64,000 nt of DNA, taken from NCBI RefSeq assembly GCF_011059185.1, contig NZ_JAALFE010000017.1:26242-90241 (forward strand), read 5' to 3'. Each line of letters begins with the position of its first letter. The stretch's first letter is position 1. The notes under the pieces were generated by a model. It was not told where the DNA came from, made no database searches, and saw only the letters and a program-made list of their open reading frames with translations. The position numbers and the translations under genes were made by a program. Below, in pieces: positions 34,421 through 42,700 of the stretch. Source of the stretch: Paragemmobacter kunshanensis. GTDB taxonomy: Bacteria; Pseudomonadota; Alphaproteobacteria; Rhodobacterales; Rhodobacteraceae.

Positions 34421-35410
34421 TCAGAGCAGGTTGAGTTTCGTGGACCGCGACACGATGGCGACGGCGATGAGGATGATGGCGCCCTTCACGATGGACTGGA
34501 TGTAGGTGTCCATCCCGATCAGGTTCAGCCCGTTGTTGATGATGCCGATGAAGAGCGCGCCGAAGAAGGTGCCAAGGACGGTGGCGGTGCCGGGGCGCAG
34601 CATCGTCATGCCGATGAAGACCGTGGCCAGACCGTCGAGCAGATAGCGTTCCCCCGCATTGGGTTGACCGGAACCGAGCCGGGCGGCGAGCAACATCCCC
34701 GCGATGACGGCAAAGACCGAACAGACGATCAGCGCGGCGGCACGGTAGCGGCGCACGGTGACGCCGGACAGTTCGGCGGCCTTCTGGTTGCCGCCCACGG
34801 CATAGATGTAGCGGCCGAAGACGGTGCGTTCCATCACGAACCATGCCACGGCGACGACGGCGACCATGAAGAAGGCCAGCACGGGGATGCCCGCGATGCG
34901 GCCCTGCCCAAGCCAGAGATAGGCGTCGGGCAGCCCGCCATAGATCGCGCGGCCTCCCGTAGAGAGGAAGTTGATGCCGAAGAGGATGGAGCCAGTGGCC
35001 AGTGTGGCGATGAGGGAGGGGATGCCTACCACCGTGACGAGGAGGGCATTGGTGGCCCCGATGGCCAGCCCCGCCGCCAGCCCGCCGAGGATCGCCACGG
35101 GCAGCGGCACGCCGCTGATGAGCATGAGCGGCACGAGGATGCCCGCCATGCCGACCGCATAGCCGACCGACAGGTCCATCTCGCGCGCGGCGAAGCCGAA
35201 GGTCAGCCCCGCCCCCACGATGGTCAGCATCGAAATCTGCTGGGCGATGTTCAGCAGGTTCTGCGAGGTGAGGAACCTGTCGACCGTGAGCGAGAAGATG
35301 ACGAACATCAGCGCCAGCACAACCAGCGTGGAATAGCGCTGGATCAGGTCCTTGCGGATGCCCAGCACCGCATCGTGCTGCGGGGCGGTGGGGGAGGTCG
35401 CGTCGCTCAT
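34421..35410 (-). CDS. Rbs-type sugar ABC transporter permease
   Basis: A 329-residue inner-membrane permease of the ribose/xylose class with about ten hydrophobic segments. Family motifs: SLTVDRFLTSQNLLNIAQQI, SVGYAVGMAGILVPLMLISG, YAVGGNQKAAELSGVTVRRY and GAALFIGIINNGLNLIGMD-type ending (here FGALFIGIINNGLNLIGMDT). ATG 35410 overlaps the ATPase stop by ATGA. It forms the pore of the importer whose ATPase and binding protein lie upstream. Only 7 bp separate it from E1 alpha, so transport and catabolism are one operon. Confidence 0.92.
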   Translation of the reverse strand: MSDATSPTAPQHDAVLGIRKDLIQRYSTLVVLALMFVIFSLTVDRFLTSQNLLNIAQQISMLTIVGAGLTFGFAAREMDLSVGYAVGMAGILVPLMLISGVPLPVAILGGLAAGLAIGATNALLVTVVGIPSLIATLATGSILFGINFLSTGGRAIYGGLPDAYLWLGQGRIAGIPVLAFFMVAVVAVAWFVMERTVFGRYIYAVGGNQKAAELSGVTVRRYRAAALIVCSVFAVIAGMLLAARLGSGQPNAGERYLLDGLATVFIGMTMLRPGTATVLGTFFGALFIGIINNGLNLIGMDTYIQSIVKGAIILIAVAIVSRSTKLNLL

Positions 35411-36909
35411 GCGGCTACTCCTGACATGGATTGGATGAAGCGGGCTTCGGAGAATTCTGTGGCCGGAATGGCGGGGCCGGGTCTGCCTCCCGTGAAGGGG
35501 ATGACGCGGTGGGCAAGTTCGGCCACTTCGCCAAGGTCGGAAGAGGCGATGAGGATGCCCACGCCCTGTGCAGCGAGGCGGCGCATTTCGGCGTAGATTT
35601 CGGCCTTGGCACCGATGTCGACGCCTTCGGTCGGTTCGATGAAGATCATCACGCGGTAGCGGCCTTCGGCTCCGTAGAGCCATTTGCCGATGGATATCTT
35701 CTGCTTGTTCCCGCCTGAGAGGGTTTTCAGCGCCTGGCCGGAGCCATGCGCCTTGACGTTAAGGAGGCGCATGACGCGGCGGGCCTCGGCCTCTTCCTTG
35801 CGGGGGAAGAGGATGCCTGCGGTGGCGGCGTGGCGGGTGTGGACCATGGCGAGGTTTTCGCGCAGGTCCCAGTCGCCGATGAGGGCGTATTCCATGCGGT
35901 GATCGGGGACGAGGGCCAGCCCTGCCGAGAGCATGGCGCGCACGTCGCGGGGGCTGACGGGGCGGCCCGCGATGGAAAGCGCGTCGACCTGCACCCCTGC
36001 GGGATTGTGCAGGGCGCGGGCAAAGCCGACATGGCCCGCCCCGGTGAGGCCGATCAGGCCCACGATTTCGCCCTCGTGGAGGGTGAAGTCCGACACCTCG
36101 ATCCGTCCGGAGCGCCAGTTGCGGAGCGCGAGGACGGGGTTCCCCGTCGGGGGCGCGTGGACGTTGGCAGAGGCGCGGCGGGTGTCATCGGTGCGGCGGA
36201 GCATGAGGTCGACCATGCGGCCTTCGGACATGCGGTCGGCGGGTTCGGTCGCGATCAGGCGTCCGTCGCGCAGGACGGTGATGCGGTCGGACAGCGCCTT
36301 TATTTCAGAAAGGAAGTGGCTGATCAGCACGACCCCCACGCCGCGCGGCGGAAGAGAGCGGATGATGCGCCAGAGCTGTTCCTTTTCGCGCACGGGCAGG
36401 GTAGCGGTGGGTTCGTCGAGGATGAGCAGGTGGACCTGTCCGCGCAGGGCGCGCACGATTTCGATCACCTTGCGGTCGGCCATTGGGAGTTCGCCCACCG
36501 GGCGGTCGAGGTCGATGGCGACTTCGGGGAACCAGCGGGACAGGGCCTCTGTCGCGGCAGCGCGGAGAGCGGCGCGGTGTATGACGCCGAAGCGGCGGGG
36601 TTCGGCGCCCAGGAAGATGTTTTCCGCCCCCGTGAGCGCAGGGACAAGGCTGCCTTCCTGACTGACATGGGCGATCCCGCGCAGGAGCGCAGCGCGGGGA
36701 GAGGTCAGGTGCAGCTTTTCGCTGCCGATGGCGATGCTGCCCGAAGTCGGGGCAAGGCTTCCGCCGAGAATGGAGACAAGGGTGGATTTGCCCGCGCCAT
36801 TCTCACCGATAAGGCCATGCACCTCGCCGGTGTGGAGAGCGAGCGAGACGTCATCAAGCGCCCGCGTGCCGGGGAACTGCATGGTGATGTTGGAAAGTGT
36901 GATGTCCAT
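35407..36909 (-). CDS. Rbs/Xyl-type sugar ABC transporter ATP-binding protein
   Basis: A 500-residue double ATPase. The first half has Walker A GENGAGKSTLV (near residue 37), a degenerate signature LPMADRKVIEIVRAL and Walker B LLILDEPTATLP. The second half has a degenerate Walker A (GLTGAGHVGFARAL), signature LSGGNKQKISIGKWL and FIEPTEGVDIGAKAEIY. Such asymmetry is normal for RbsA/XylG. In Walker B of the second half the usual DEPT reads IEPT. Start 36909 follows a purine-rich site. A 64-bp gap with a hairpin separates it from the binding protein. Confidence 0.92.
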   Translation of the reverse strand: MDITLSNITMQFPGTRALDDVSLALHTGEVHGLIGENGAGKSTLVSILGGSLAPTSGSIAIGSEKLHLTSPRAALLRGIAHVSQEGSLVPALTGAENIFLGAEPRRFGVIHRAALRAAATEALSRWFPEVAIDLDRPVGELPMADRKVIEIVRALRGQVHLLILDEPTATLPVREKEQLWRIIRSLPPRGVGVVLISHFLSEIKALSDRITVLRDGRLIATEPADRMSEGRMVDLMLRRTDDTRRASANVHAPPTGNPVLALRNWRSGRIEVSDFTLHEGEIVGLIGLTGAGHVGFARALHNPAGVQVDALSIAGRPVSPRDVRAMLSAGLALVPDHRMEYALIGDWDLRENLAMVHTRHAATAGILFPRKEEAEARRVMRLLNVKAHGSGQALKTLSGGNKQKISIGKWLYGAEGRYRVMIFIEPTEGVDIGAKAEIYAEMRRLAAQGVGILIASSDLGEVAELAHRVIPFTGGRPGPAIPATEFSEARFIQSMSGVAA

Positions 36910-36938
36910 TCGCGCCGACCCCTGCTGCCCTTGTGGAG

Positions 36939-36961
36939 GACCGGGCCATCGCGGCCCGGTC
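36939..36961 (-). terminator. Intercistronic hairpin between binding protein and ATPase genes
   Basis: GACCGGGCC at 36939-36947 and GGCCCGGTC at 36953-36961 form a perfect 9-bp stem with a 5-base loop in the 64-bp gap after the binding-protein stop. No T-run follows on the minus strand. Such stems commonly protect or partly terminate transcripts so that the binding protein is made in excess over the membrane parts. Confidence 0.6.
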
Positions 36962-36973
36962 CCATGGTTGGGA

Positions 36974-37921
36974 TCACATGAAGTCCTGGCAGTTCTTCTT
37001 GGTGACGAGGGGGGCATCCATGTAGACGGTCTTGGACGGGATCACATCATCGGCGGGTTTGCCGTTCACGACGATCTCTTCGATCCACTGGCCGACCTGC
37101 TTGCCCATGCCCTCGAAGGGCTGCGAGACGGTGGCAATCATCATGCTGTCGGGTTTGCAGACCTCGGCCACGGCCTGCGGGTGGCCATCGATGCCGATCA
37201 CCTTCACTCCGGTGATCCCCGCCGCGGTAAGCGCGTTGATGGCGGCCTGCGCCGGTTCGTCCCACGGTGCCCAGACGGCGTTGATTTCCGAACCGAAACG
37301 GGCGGCGTAATCTTCCATCGTGCGAGATGTGTCTTCGAAGAAGGCGGTGTAGTCGATGTTGTGTTCCGCCAGCACCTTGACGTCGGGATATTCCTTCAGC
37401 ACGTCTTCCATCACGTCGCCACGCTTGCGCGTGCCGTGATGTTCGGCCATGCGCAGAAAGATAATGTTGCCCTGACCGCCCAGCTGATCGAGCAGATAGG
37501 GAGACACATCCGAGGACATGGCCCAGTTGTTCGTCGTCACGTCGACCACCACTCCGTCGATATACCCGCTGTCCACAGAAAACACCGGGATGCCCGCCGC
37601 GACGGCGGCGTCGATGGCGGCGCGGCTGGCGCGCAGGTCGGACATGGTGATGATGATGGCGCCCACGCCACGGTTGGCGGCATCCTGGATGTTCGAAGCC
37701 GTCGCCTCTCCCGAGCCTGCGCTGTCGAGGAAGCTGATGTTCCAGTCCGTCTTGCCGCTTTCGGCCAGCCACGCCTCGAAGCCCGCCTTGACGCGCTGTT
37801 CCGACTGCGCGGCAGCGTTCGAATGCACCCATGCGATTTCAAGCGCCTGCGCGGCACCAGCAAAGCCCAGCAAGGCTGCCACGGAGACAGCAGAGATCCT
37901 TCCGGCAAACCGGTTTTTCAT
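36974..37921 (-). CDS. Periplasmic sugar-binding protein of the Rbs-type transporter
   Basis: A 315-residue periplasmic-binding-protein type I protein. ATG 37921 is chosen because GGGAGGAG lies 8 bp upstream; a TTG at 37927 is less likely. The signal peptide is MKNRFAGRISAVSVAALLGF ending GAAQA, with cleavage before LEIAWVHSN. The mature part has the class pattern AIIITMSDLRASRAAIDAAV, GIPVFSVDSGYIDGVV, and a hinge region TAAGITGVKVIGIDGHPQAV. First gene of the carbohydrate operon. The ligand is not deducible but a sugar or polyol is expected. Confidence 0.93.
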   Translation of the reverse strand: MKNRFAGRISAVSVAALLGFAGAAQALEIAWVHSNAAAQSEQRVKAGFEAWLAESGKTDWNISFLDSAGSGEATASNIQDAANRGVGAIIITMSDLRASRAAIDAAVAAGIPVFSVDSGYIDGVVVDVTTNNWAMSSDVSPYLLDQLGGQGNIIFLRMAEHHGTRKRGDVMEDVLKEYPDVKVLAEHNIDYTAFFEDTSRTMEDYAARFGSEINAVWAPWDEPAQAAINALTAAGITGVKVIGIDGHPQAVAEVCKPDSMMIATVSQPFEGMGKQVGQWIEEIVVNGKPADDVIPSKTVYMDAPLVTKKNCQDFM

Positions 37922-38056
37922 TCGCAATACTCCTCCCAGAGGCCAGATTCCGCACTGGCCGATGTTTCGTGCCGAGCATCCCCGACGGGAGGAAGAATGC
38001 CGCTTGAATTACATATGTCAAGAGCAGATACATTTGTCTCGTAAAGGGAGTGCGAC
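37922..38056. promoter_or_regulatory. Divergent control region between the transporter operon and its regulator
   Basis: A 135-bp region between the binding-protein start (minus) and the SorC/DeoR regulator start (plus). Its middle is AT-rich (38005-38040). Within it, TACATATGTC (38010-38019) and TACATTTGTC (38029-38038) are direct repeats 19 bp apart, close to two helical turns, a typical layout for a dimer-of-dimers sugar regulator. The regulator start has an AAAGGGAG ribosome site. Confidence 0.6.
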
Positions 38057-39031
38057 ATGAGGACCCCGACCGATACCCCGACGGAGGAAGAGGAACTGAT
38101 GGCCCGTGCGGCGTGGCTGTACCATGTGGGCGGGTTGAATCAGGAAGCGGCGGCGGCGCGGTTGGGTGTGACGCGCGCGCGCGTGAACAAGCTTTTGCAG
38201 GATGCGCGCGAGACGGGGTTGGTGAGCATCAACATCAACCCGGCCAATACCGGAATGCTGGCCGTGGAGGATGAGATCGCGCGGCGCTGGGGGTTGGAGT
38301 TCTGCATCTGCACACCTGCGCTGGGGTTGGAGGGGGAAGGCGCGGCGACGGGCTTTGCCCTGCGCGCGGTGGGGATGGCGGCGGCGAATCACCTGCGGGA
38401 TCATCTGTCGCGCACCGATGCGCCCGTCGTGGGCACAGGTTGGGGGCGGACGCTGGACCAGATGACGCGGCATCTGGCGGGTGTAAGCGCCCCGCGGGCG
38501 AAGTTCGTGAGCGTTATGGGTTCGCTGACCGCGAATTCCAGCTACAATCCGTTCGAGGTCGTTCACGCGCTGGCGCGGCAGACGGGGGGCGAGGGCTATG
38601 TGCTGCCCGTTCCCTTCATCGCCGACAGCGTCGAGGACCGTCATGTGCTGATGTCACAGAAGACGGTCCAGAAGGCACTGGCCATCGCGGAGGCGGCGAC
38701 CGTGACATACATCTCCTTGGGTGAGTTACGGGAAGAGTCTCTGTTACGGCGGCAGGGGATGCTGACAGCTGCCGATTTGGCCAGCCTGCGCGAGGCAGGT
38801 GCAGTCGGGGATACGAACGGAATCTTCTATGATGCTGCCGGTGTCGCCGTGGCGCATCCGCTGAACGAGCGGACCATTGCGCTGGGATTCGACGTTCTGC
38901 GTCGAACCAATCTCGTAGCACTCGTGGCCGGAGTGCAAAAGGTGAATGCAGCGCGCGCCTTCCTGCAAAGTGGAGTTCCAAGAGGTTTGGTCATTGATGG
39001 CGACACGGCCCAGCTCTTGCTGGCGTCCTGA
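38057..39031 (+). CDS. SorC/DeoR-family sugar-binding transcriptional regulator
   Basis: A 324-residue regulator. The N-terminal HTH is in LNQEAAAARLGVTRARVNKL; the remainder is a SorC-type sugar-phosphate-binding domain with GTGWGRTLDQMTRHL and VSVMGSLTANSSYNPFEVVH, and the C-terminal LVALVAGVQKVNAARAFLQS. It is divergent from the transporter-catabolic operon and is its likely controller. SorC-family proteins usually respond to a phosphorylated sugar, which would be the FGGY kinase product here. Confidence 0.92.
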   Translation: MRTPTDTPTEEEELMARAAWLYHVGGLNQEAAAARLGVTRARVNKLLQDARETGLVSININPANTGMLAVEDEIARRWGLEFCICTPALGLEGEGAATGFALRAVGMAAANHLRDHLSRTDAPVVGTGWGRTLDQMTRHLAGVSAPRAKFVSVMGSLTANSSYNPFEVVHALARQTGGEGYVLPVPFIADSVEDRHVLMSQKTVQKALAIAEAATVTYISLGELREESLLRRQGMLTAADLASLREAGAVGDTNGIFYDAAGVAVAHPLNERTIALGFDVLRRTNLVALVAGVQKVNAARAFLQSGVPRGLVIDGDTAQLLLAS

Positions 39032-39152
39032 ACGTCGCATTTTGGACCTGCGTCACGGGGCAGACTTTCAGTCATTCGAAACCAGTCTTCTCGTTATTTC
39101 GTATCGCGCGGGCTCTCTTCTCTGTTCAAACGGGTGAACATCGGGGCCTCCT
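39032..39152 (+). other. Junction stretch after the SorC gene
   Basis: These 121 bp are more AT-rich than their surroundings and hold no gene I can support. It is the right edge of the carbohydrate module against the second phage remnant; no repeat matching the left edge near 27750-27860 is visible by eye. Confidence 0.4.
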
Positions 39153-39374
39153 TCAGGCGTTCTTGATATGGGCGGAGCGGCCTTCGGCAGTGACGGCGTA
39201 GATCATGGTCCGGCTGTCGCCGAAGGTGGCGGCAAAGGCCTCGGCCTGATCAATCCGGTCAAACCGGGCGCGGATGCGGGTCGCGGGTTTGGACCCGCGG
39301 CAGGCGATGAAATGGTCGGCGGCGGCGAGGCAATTGGCCTCGTGACCGGTGATGGCGTGGGTCTTGGCGGGCAT
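39153..39374 (-). CDS. Small phage-associated hypothetical protein
   Basis: A 73-residue soluble protein starting at 39374 behind a strong GGAGG site: MPAKTHAITGHEANCLAAAD, then ARFDRIDQAEAFAATFGDSR. I recall similar short proteins among alphaproteobacterial prophage genes but know no function. The gene looks intact and lies divergent from the packaging-protein fragment at 39466. Confidence 0.55.
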   Translation of the reverse strand: MPAKTHAITGHEANCLAAADHFIACRGSKPATRIRARFDRIDQAEAFAATFGDSRTMIYAVTAEGRSAHIKNA

Positions 39375-39465
39375 CGGGAACCTCCTTTTCAAGGTGTCGC
39401 AGACATTGCCGAGACCGTCCGAAGAGCAAGTCCAAATCACTGACTTAATTGGAGAATATCGCAGA

Positions 39466-39636
39466 ATGGGGCTGTCGCGGCGCGCCTATGCCGCCTTGCG
39501 CGGGGTGCACGAAAGCGCCGTGCGCAAGGCCATCGCCACGGGGCGGATCAGGATCGGAGCGCGGTTTCGAAGTGGTCCTTCGATGGCAGTGTCAGAAGCC
39601 CAGATAGCGAGGACACTGCCGCCTTCACAACCCTGA
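39466..39636 (+). pseudogene. N-terminal fragment of a phage DNA-packaging (Nu1/terminase small subunit-like) protein
   Basis: The 56-codon frame begins MGLSRRAYAALRGVHESAVR KAIATGR, which is the winged-helix N-terminus of Nu1-like terminase small subunits (pattern SRRAYAxxRGVxxxAVRKAI). After GRIRIGARF homology stops and the frame runs into an inverted repeat. A second broken phage gene, on the far side of the carbohydrate module from the DUF6362/ParB fragments. Confidence 0.55.
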
Positions 39637-39682
39637 AGGCGGCAGCGACACTTCGAAGGCCACAGCCCTGCAATGGGCTGTG
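39572..39682. repeat. Nested inverted repeats / double hairpin
   Basis: Three symmetric elements are packed here. An outer imperfect pair joins GTGGTCCTTCGA (39572-39583) with TCGAAGGCCAC (39653-39663). Inside it, CTGCCGCCTTCA and TGAAGGCGGCAG (39616-39645) form a perfect 12-bp stem with a 6-base loop. Next to it CACAGCCC and GGGCTGTG (39661-39682) form an 8-bp stem. CAGTGTC (39587-39593) can pair with either of two GACACT copies. No T-run follows. It lies between the phage fragment and the end of the Hhe-like gene. Confidence 0.7.
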
Positions 39683-39717
39683 ACTTACATCGTTGCGTCT
39701 GGCAAAAGGCGGTCGCC

Positions 39718-42700
39718 CTATTCGGACACAGCCTCTGCGATCACGGTGGACAATTCGCTTCCGACCCTCAGGAACCCCAAAAGCCGGGCGATTGCGCGGA
39801 TGAGGTCATCGCTGTCAACGTCCCCGCTTTCCTGCCGCACAAGTGCCGCGGCCGCCACAATCTCGCATGGTGGAATATAGGCAGCCTTCAGCAGGCTGCC
39901 TGTTTCAGCCGAGCGATCTCTTACAGGGGGGGCCGCCGCCTGCGCCTGTGTCATCAGGAAGGAGCCGTCCTGCATCAGAATGGGGTCCTGCCGAAGCGCT
40001 TGCCTAACTGCCCTGCCCGTAGCCTCGACAATCCGGCTTCCCGCCTTGGTCTTGCCGAAGGCCGTCGTGATCCGGCGGGCGACCTCGTCGATATGGATAG
40101 GACCTTCGATGGCCACTATCTTGCTCACAAGCTCTGCGAGTTGGGCGACTGGGGCCTCATGCGGCTCGACACTAGATCGGACCGAAAGCTCGGCCCGGAC
40201 ATAAGCAGGCATCTTGATGGTCAGGTGATCGATATCGATCGGCCCCTGCTCTGGTTCGGCAGTTGCTTCGATCAGGGGACGCGCGCTCGCATGATTGGCG
40301 CCGCGCACGCGGATGCCGGTCTCGATCTGTTCGCGCCCATGTTCCAGCGCAGCCTTCAGCCGTTCGATCTCGCGCTTGCGGTGATGGAACCAGTCGGTGC
40401 TCCAGATGCGGTGGAACCGCCAACCGAGGTTTTCCAGAATGTCCTGCCGCAGCCGGTCGCGTTCCCGCGCCCAAAGAGCGCTGTGATAGGCGGCACCATC
40501 GCATTCCACGGCGATTAGGTACTGCCCCGGCCGGTCCGGGTGGCGCACGCCGATGTCGATGCGGAACCCCGCACTGCCGACCTGTGTATCCGCCAGAAAC
40601 CCCAGCGAGGTGATGACCGCAGCCACATCCTCCTCGAACGGACTGTCGGCCTCCAGCCCTGTGGGGGCGCGGACGTCCATGATCCCGGTCTTGGCATAGT
40701 CGAGAAAGCGCTTCAGCACGCGCGGCCCATCGCGGCTGACGCGCGACGGGTCGATATCGCCCGGATCGAAAGAGGCGAAAACCTCGCACCGGACGCGGGC
40801 GCGCGAGAAGAGAACATTTAGCCGCCGCTCGCCGCCCTCCCCATTCACCGGGCCGAAAGTCATGGCCGACAGCCGCCCGCCCGGTTCCTGCGGGCCGTAT
40901 CCAACGGAAATCAGGATCACGTCGCGCTCGTCGCCCTGCACGTTCTCGATGTTCTTGACAAAGACGTCCTCGGATTTGCCCTCACGCAGGAAGGCGTCCA
41001 GAACCGGGTCGCGGCGGCGGTGCAGTTCCAGAACTTCGGTCAGCATGTCGGCCTGGGCCTTGGAAAAGGCCACGGCACCCAGCGACAGGTCGGGCCAGGC
41101 GCGGGCATGGTCGGCCATCGCCTTGACCACCGCCTCGGCCTCGATCCGGTTGGTGCCCTGCCGTCCAAGGCCGCTGCCGCCGCGCGCGTAGACGCCCGGC
41201 ACCCGCCGGAACTTCAGCCCGTAGTCGGGGTCAAGCTGGAGGGGCGATGGCGGCAGGACCAGCCCGTCGCCGTAGAATTCGGCATTAGACACCCGGATCA
41301 GCGAGGGATCGCGCGACCGATAGTGCCATTCGAGCATGCGCTGCCGCAGCCCCCGCGCCTCGCACAGCGACAGGATGCTTTCCATGTCGGCGGCCGTGGC
41401 GCCGACCGGAGCTTCTTCGTCCTCGTCGTTCTCCTCTACATCATCGACCAGCCGGTCGAAGAAGGATGTCGGGGGAAGCTGCTTCTGGTCACCCACCACG
41501 ACGATCTGCCGGGCACGGGCGATCACGCCCAGCGCATCCTCGGGCCGGATCTGCGAGGCCTCGTCGATCACCAGCAGGTCGAAGGTGACTGAGCCCGGCG
41601 GCAGGAACTGCGCGACAGAGATCGGGCTCATCAGCATCACGGGCTTGATCCGCTGCACCATGGAACCTGCGTTCTTCATCACCCAGCGGATCGGCTTGTG
41701 CCCCTTCTTGCGCCCAATCTCGCCCCGGATCACACCCATCTCGCCCACCGTGCCCTTCGGCATCTGGGCAAAGTGGTTCGACAGGATCAGCGTCTTGGTC
41801 GCCTCGATCCGGTCCTTTTCCAGATCGCGGAACAACGTGACCAGTTCGTGCCGGTCAAGTTGCGGCAGAAGGTTCAGATCAGGGCGGGCGGTTCGAGCGG
41901 CATTCCAACGCGCCTCGGCGCAGGCATAGGCGAACTCCTGTTCGGCCCGCTCCGGTTCCACCCGGCCCTCGGAGACCGCATCCACGATGCTGCCAGCCCC
42001 AGCGCCCACGGCCGCGGCGATGGATCGGGCAAGCCCCGCCCAGTCCCCGTAACGCGACGGATCGGCCGCCATCTGCGCAAAGGCGGCCCGCAGTTCGCCG
42101 AGAGAAGATGTGTCGATGTCCACTCCAAGCCCGGCCTGTGGCAGATCAAGCCGCAACCTTGCAATCGGGGCCGCGATGCGGTCGCGGCACGCCGCGATGC
42201 GCGCCGTCAGGTCCGCAGCCGCACGCCCCGGATCGGGCAGCGTGCCCAGCGACGCGACAAGCTGCGCGGCAGTATTGAACGCCCTTGCCCGCCGCACCGC
42301 CGCCAGCCATTGCGCGGCAGCATAAACCTCGGCAAAGGGTGTACGTTCGCCGCGCCATTCGGGGCCAAGGGTGGCTTGCAGCCAAGGCTCCTCCTCAGCC
42401 AGCCGCGCTCGGCGAGCCTGCACGTCAGCTAGTTGGTCAAGAAGGGCCAACCGCTCAGACGGGGCCTTCGGCAAGGCGCCAGTCAGAAGGCTTGCCAACT
42501 CGGCTGATGCCCGGCGATAGCCGCCAAAGAGGCGCGAAAAGAACGAGGCCTGCCCGCGCACCAGCGCCGGGCGCAACGCGGCGACGTTGGTGCCCCAAGC
42601 GGGGGCTGCAAACTGCGCCTGCGCCGCCTGATGCGCCGCGGCCCAATCAGCCCCTGCACCCAGCGCTTCAGCCAGGCGCGGATGGGCGGCATGATCGAAC

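Noticed and set aside
39616..39645. Calling the 12-bp hairpin a rho-independent terminator
   Set aside because: No T-run follows the stem on either strand.
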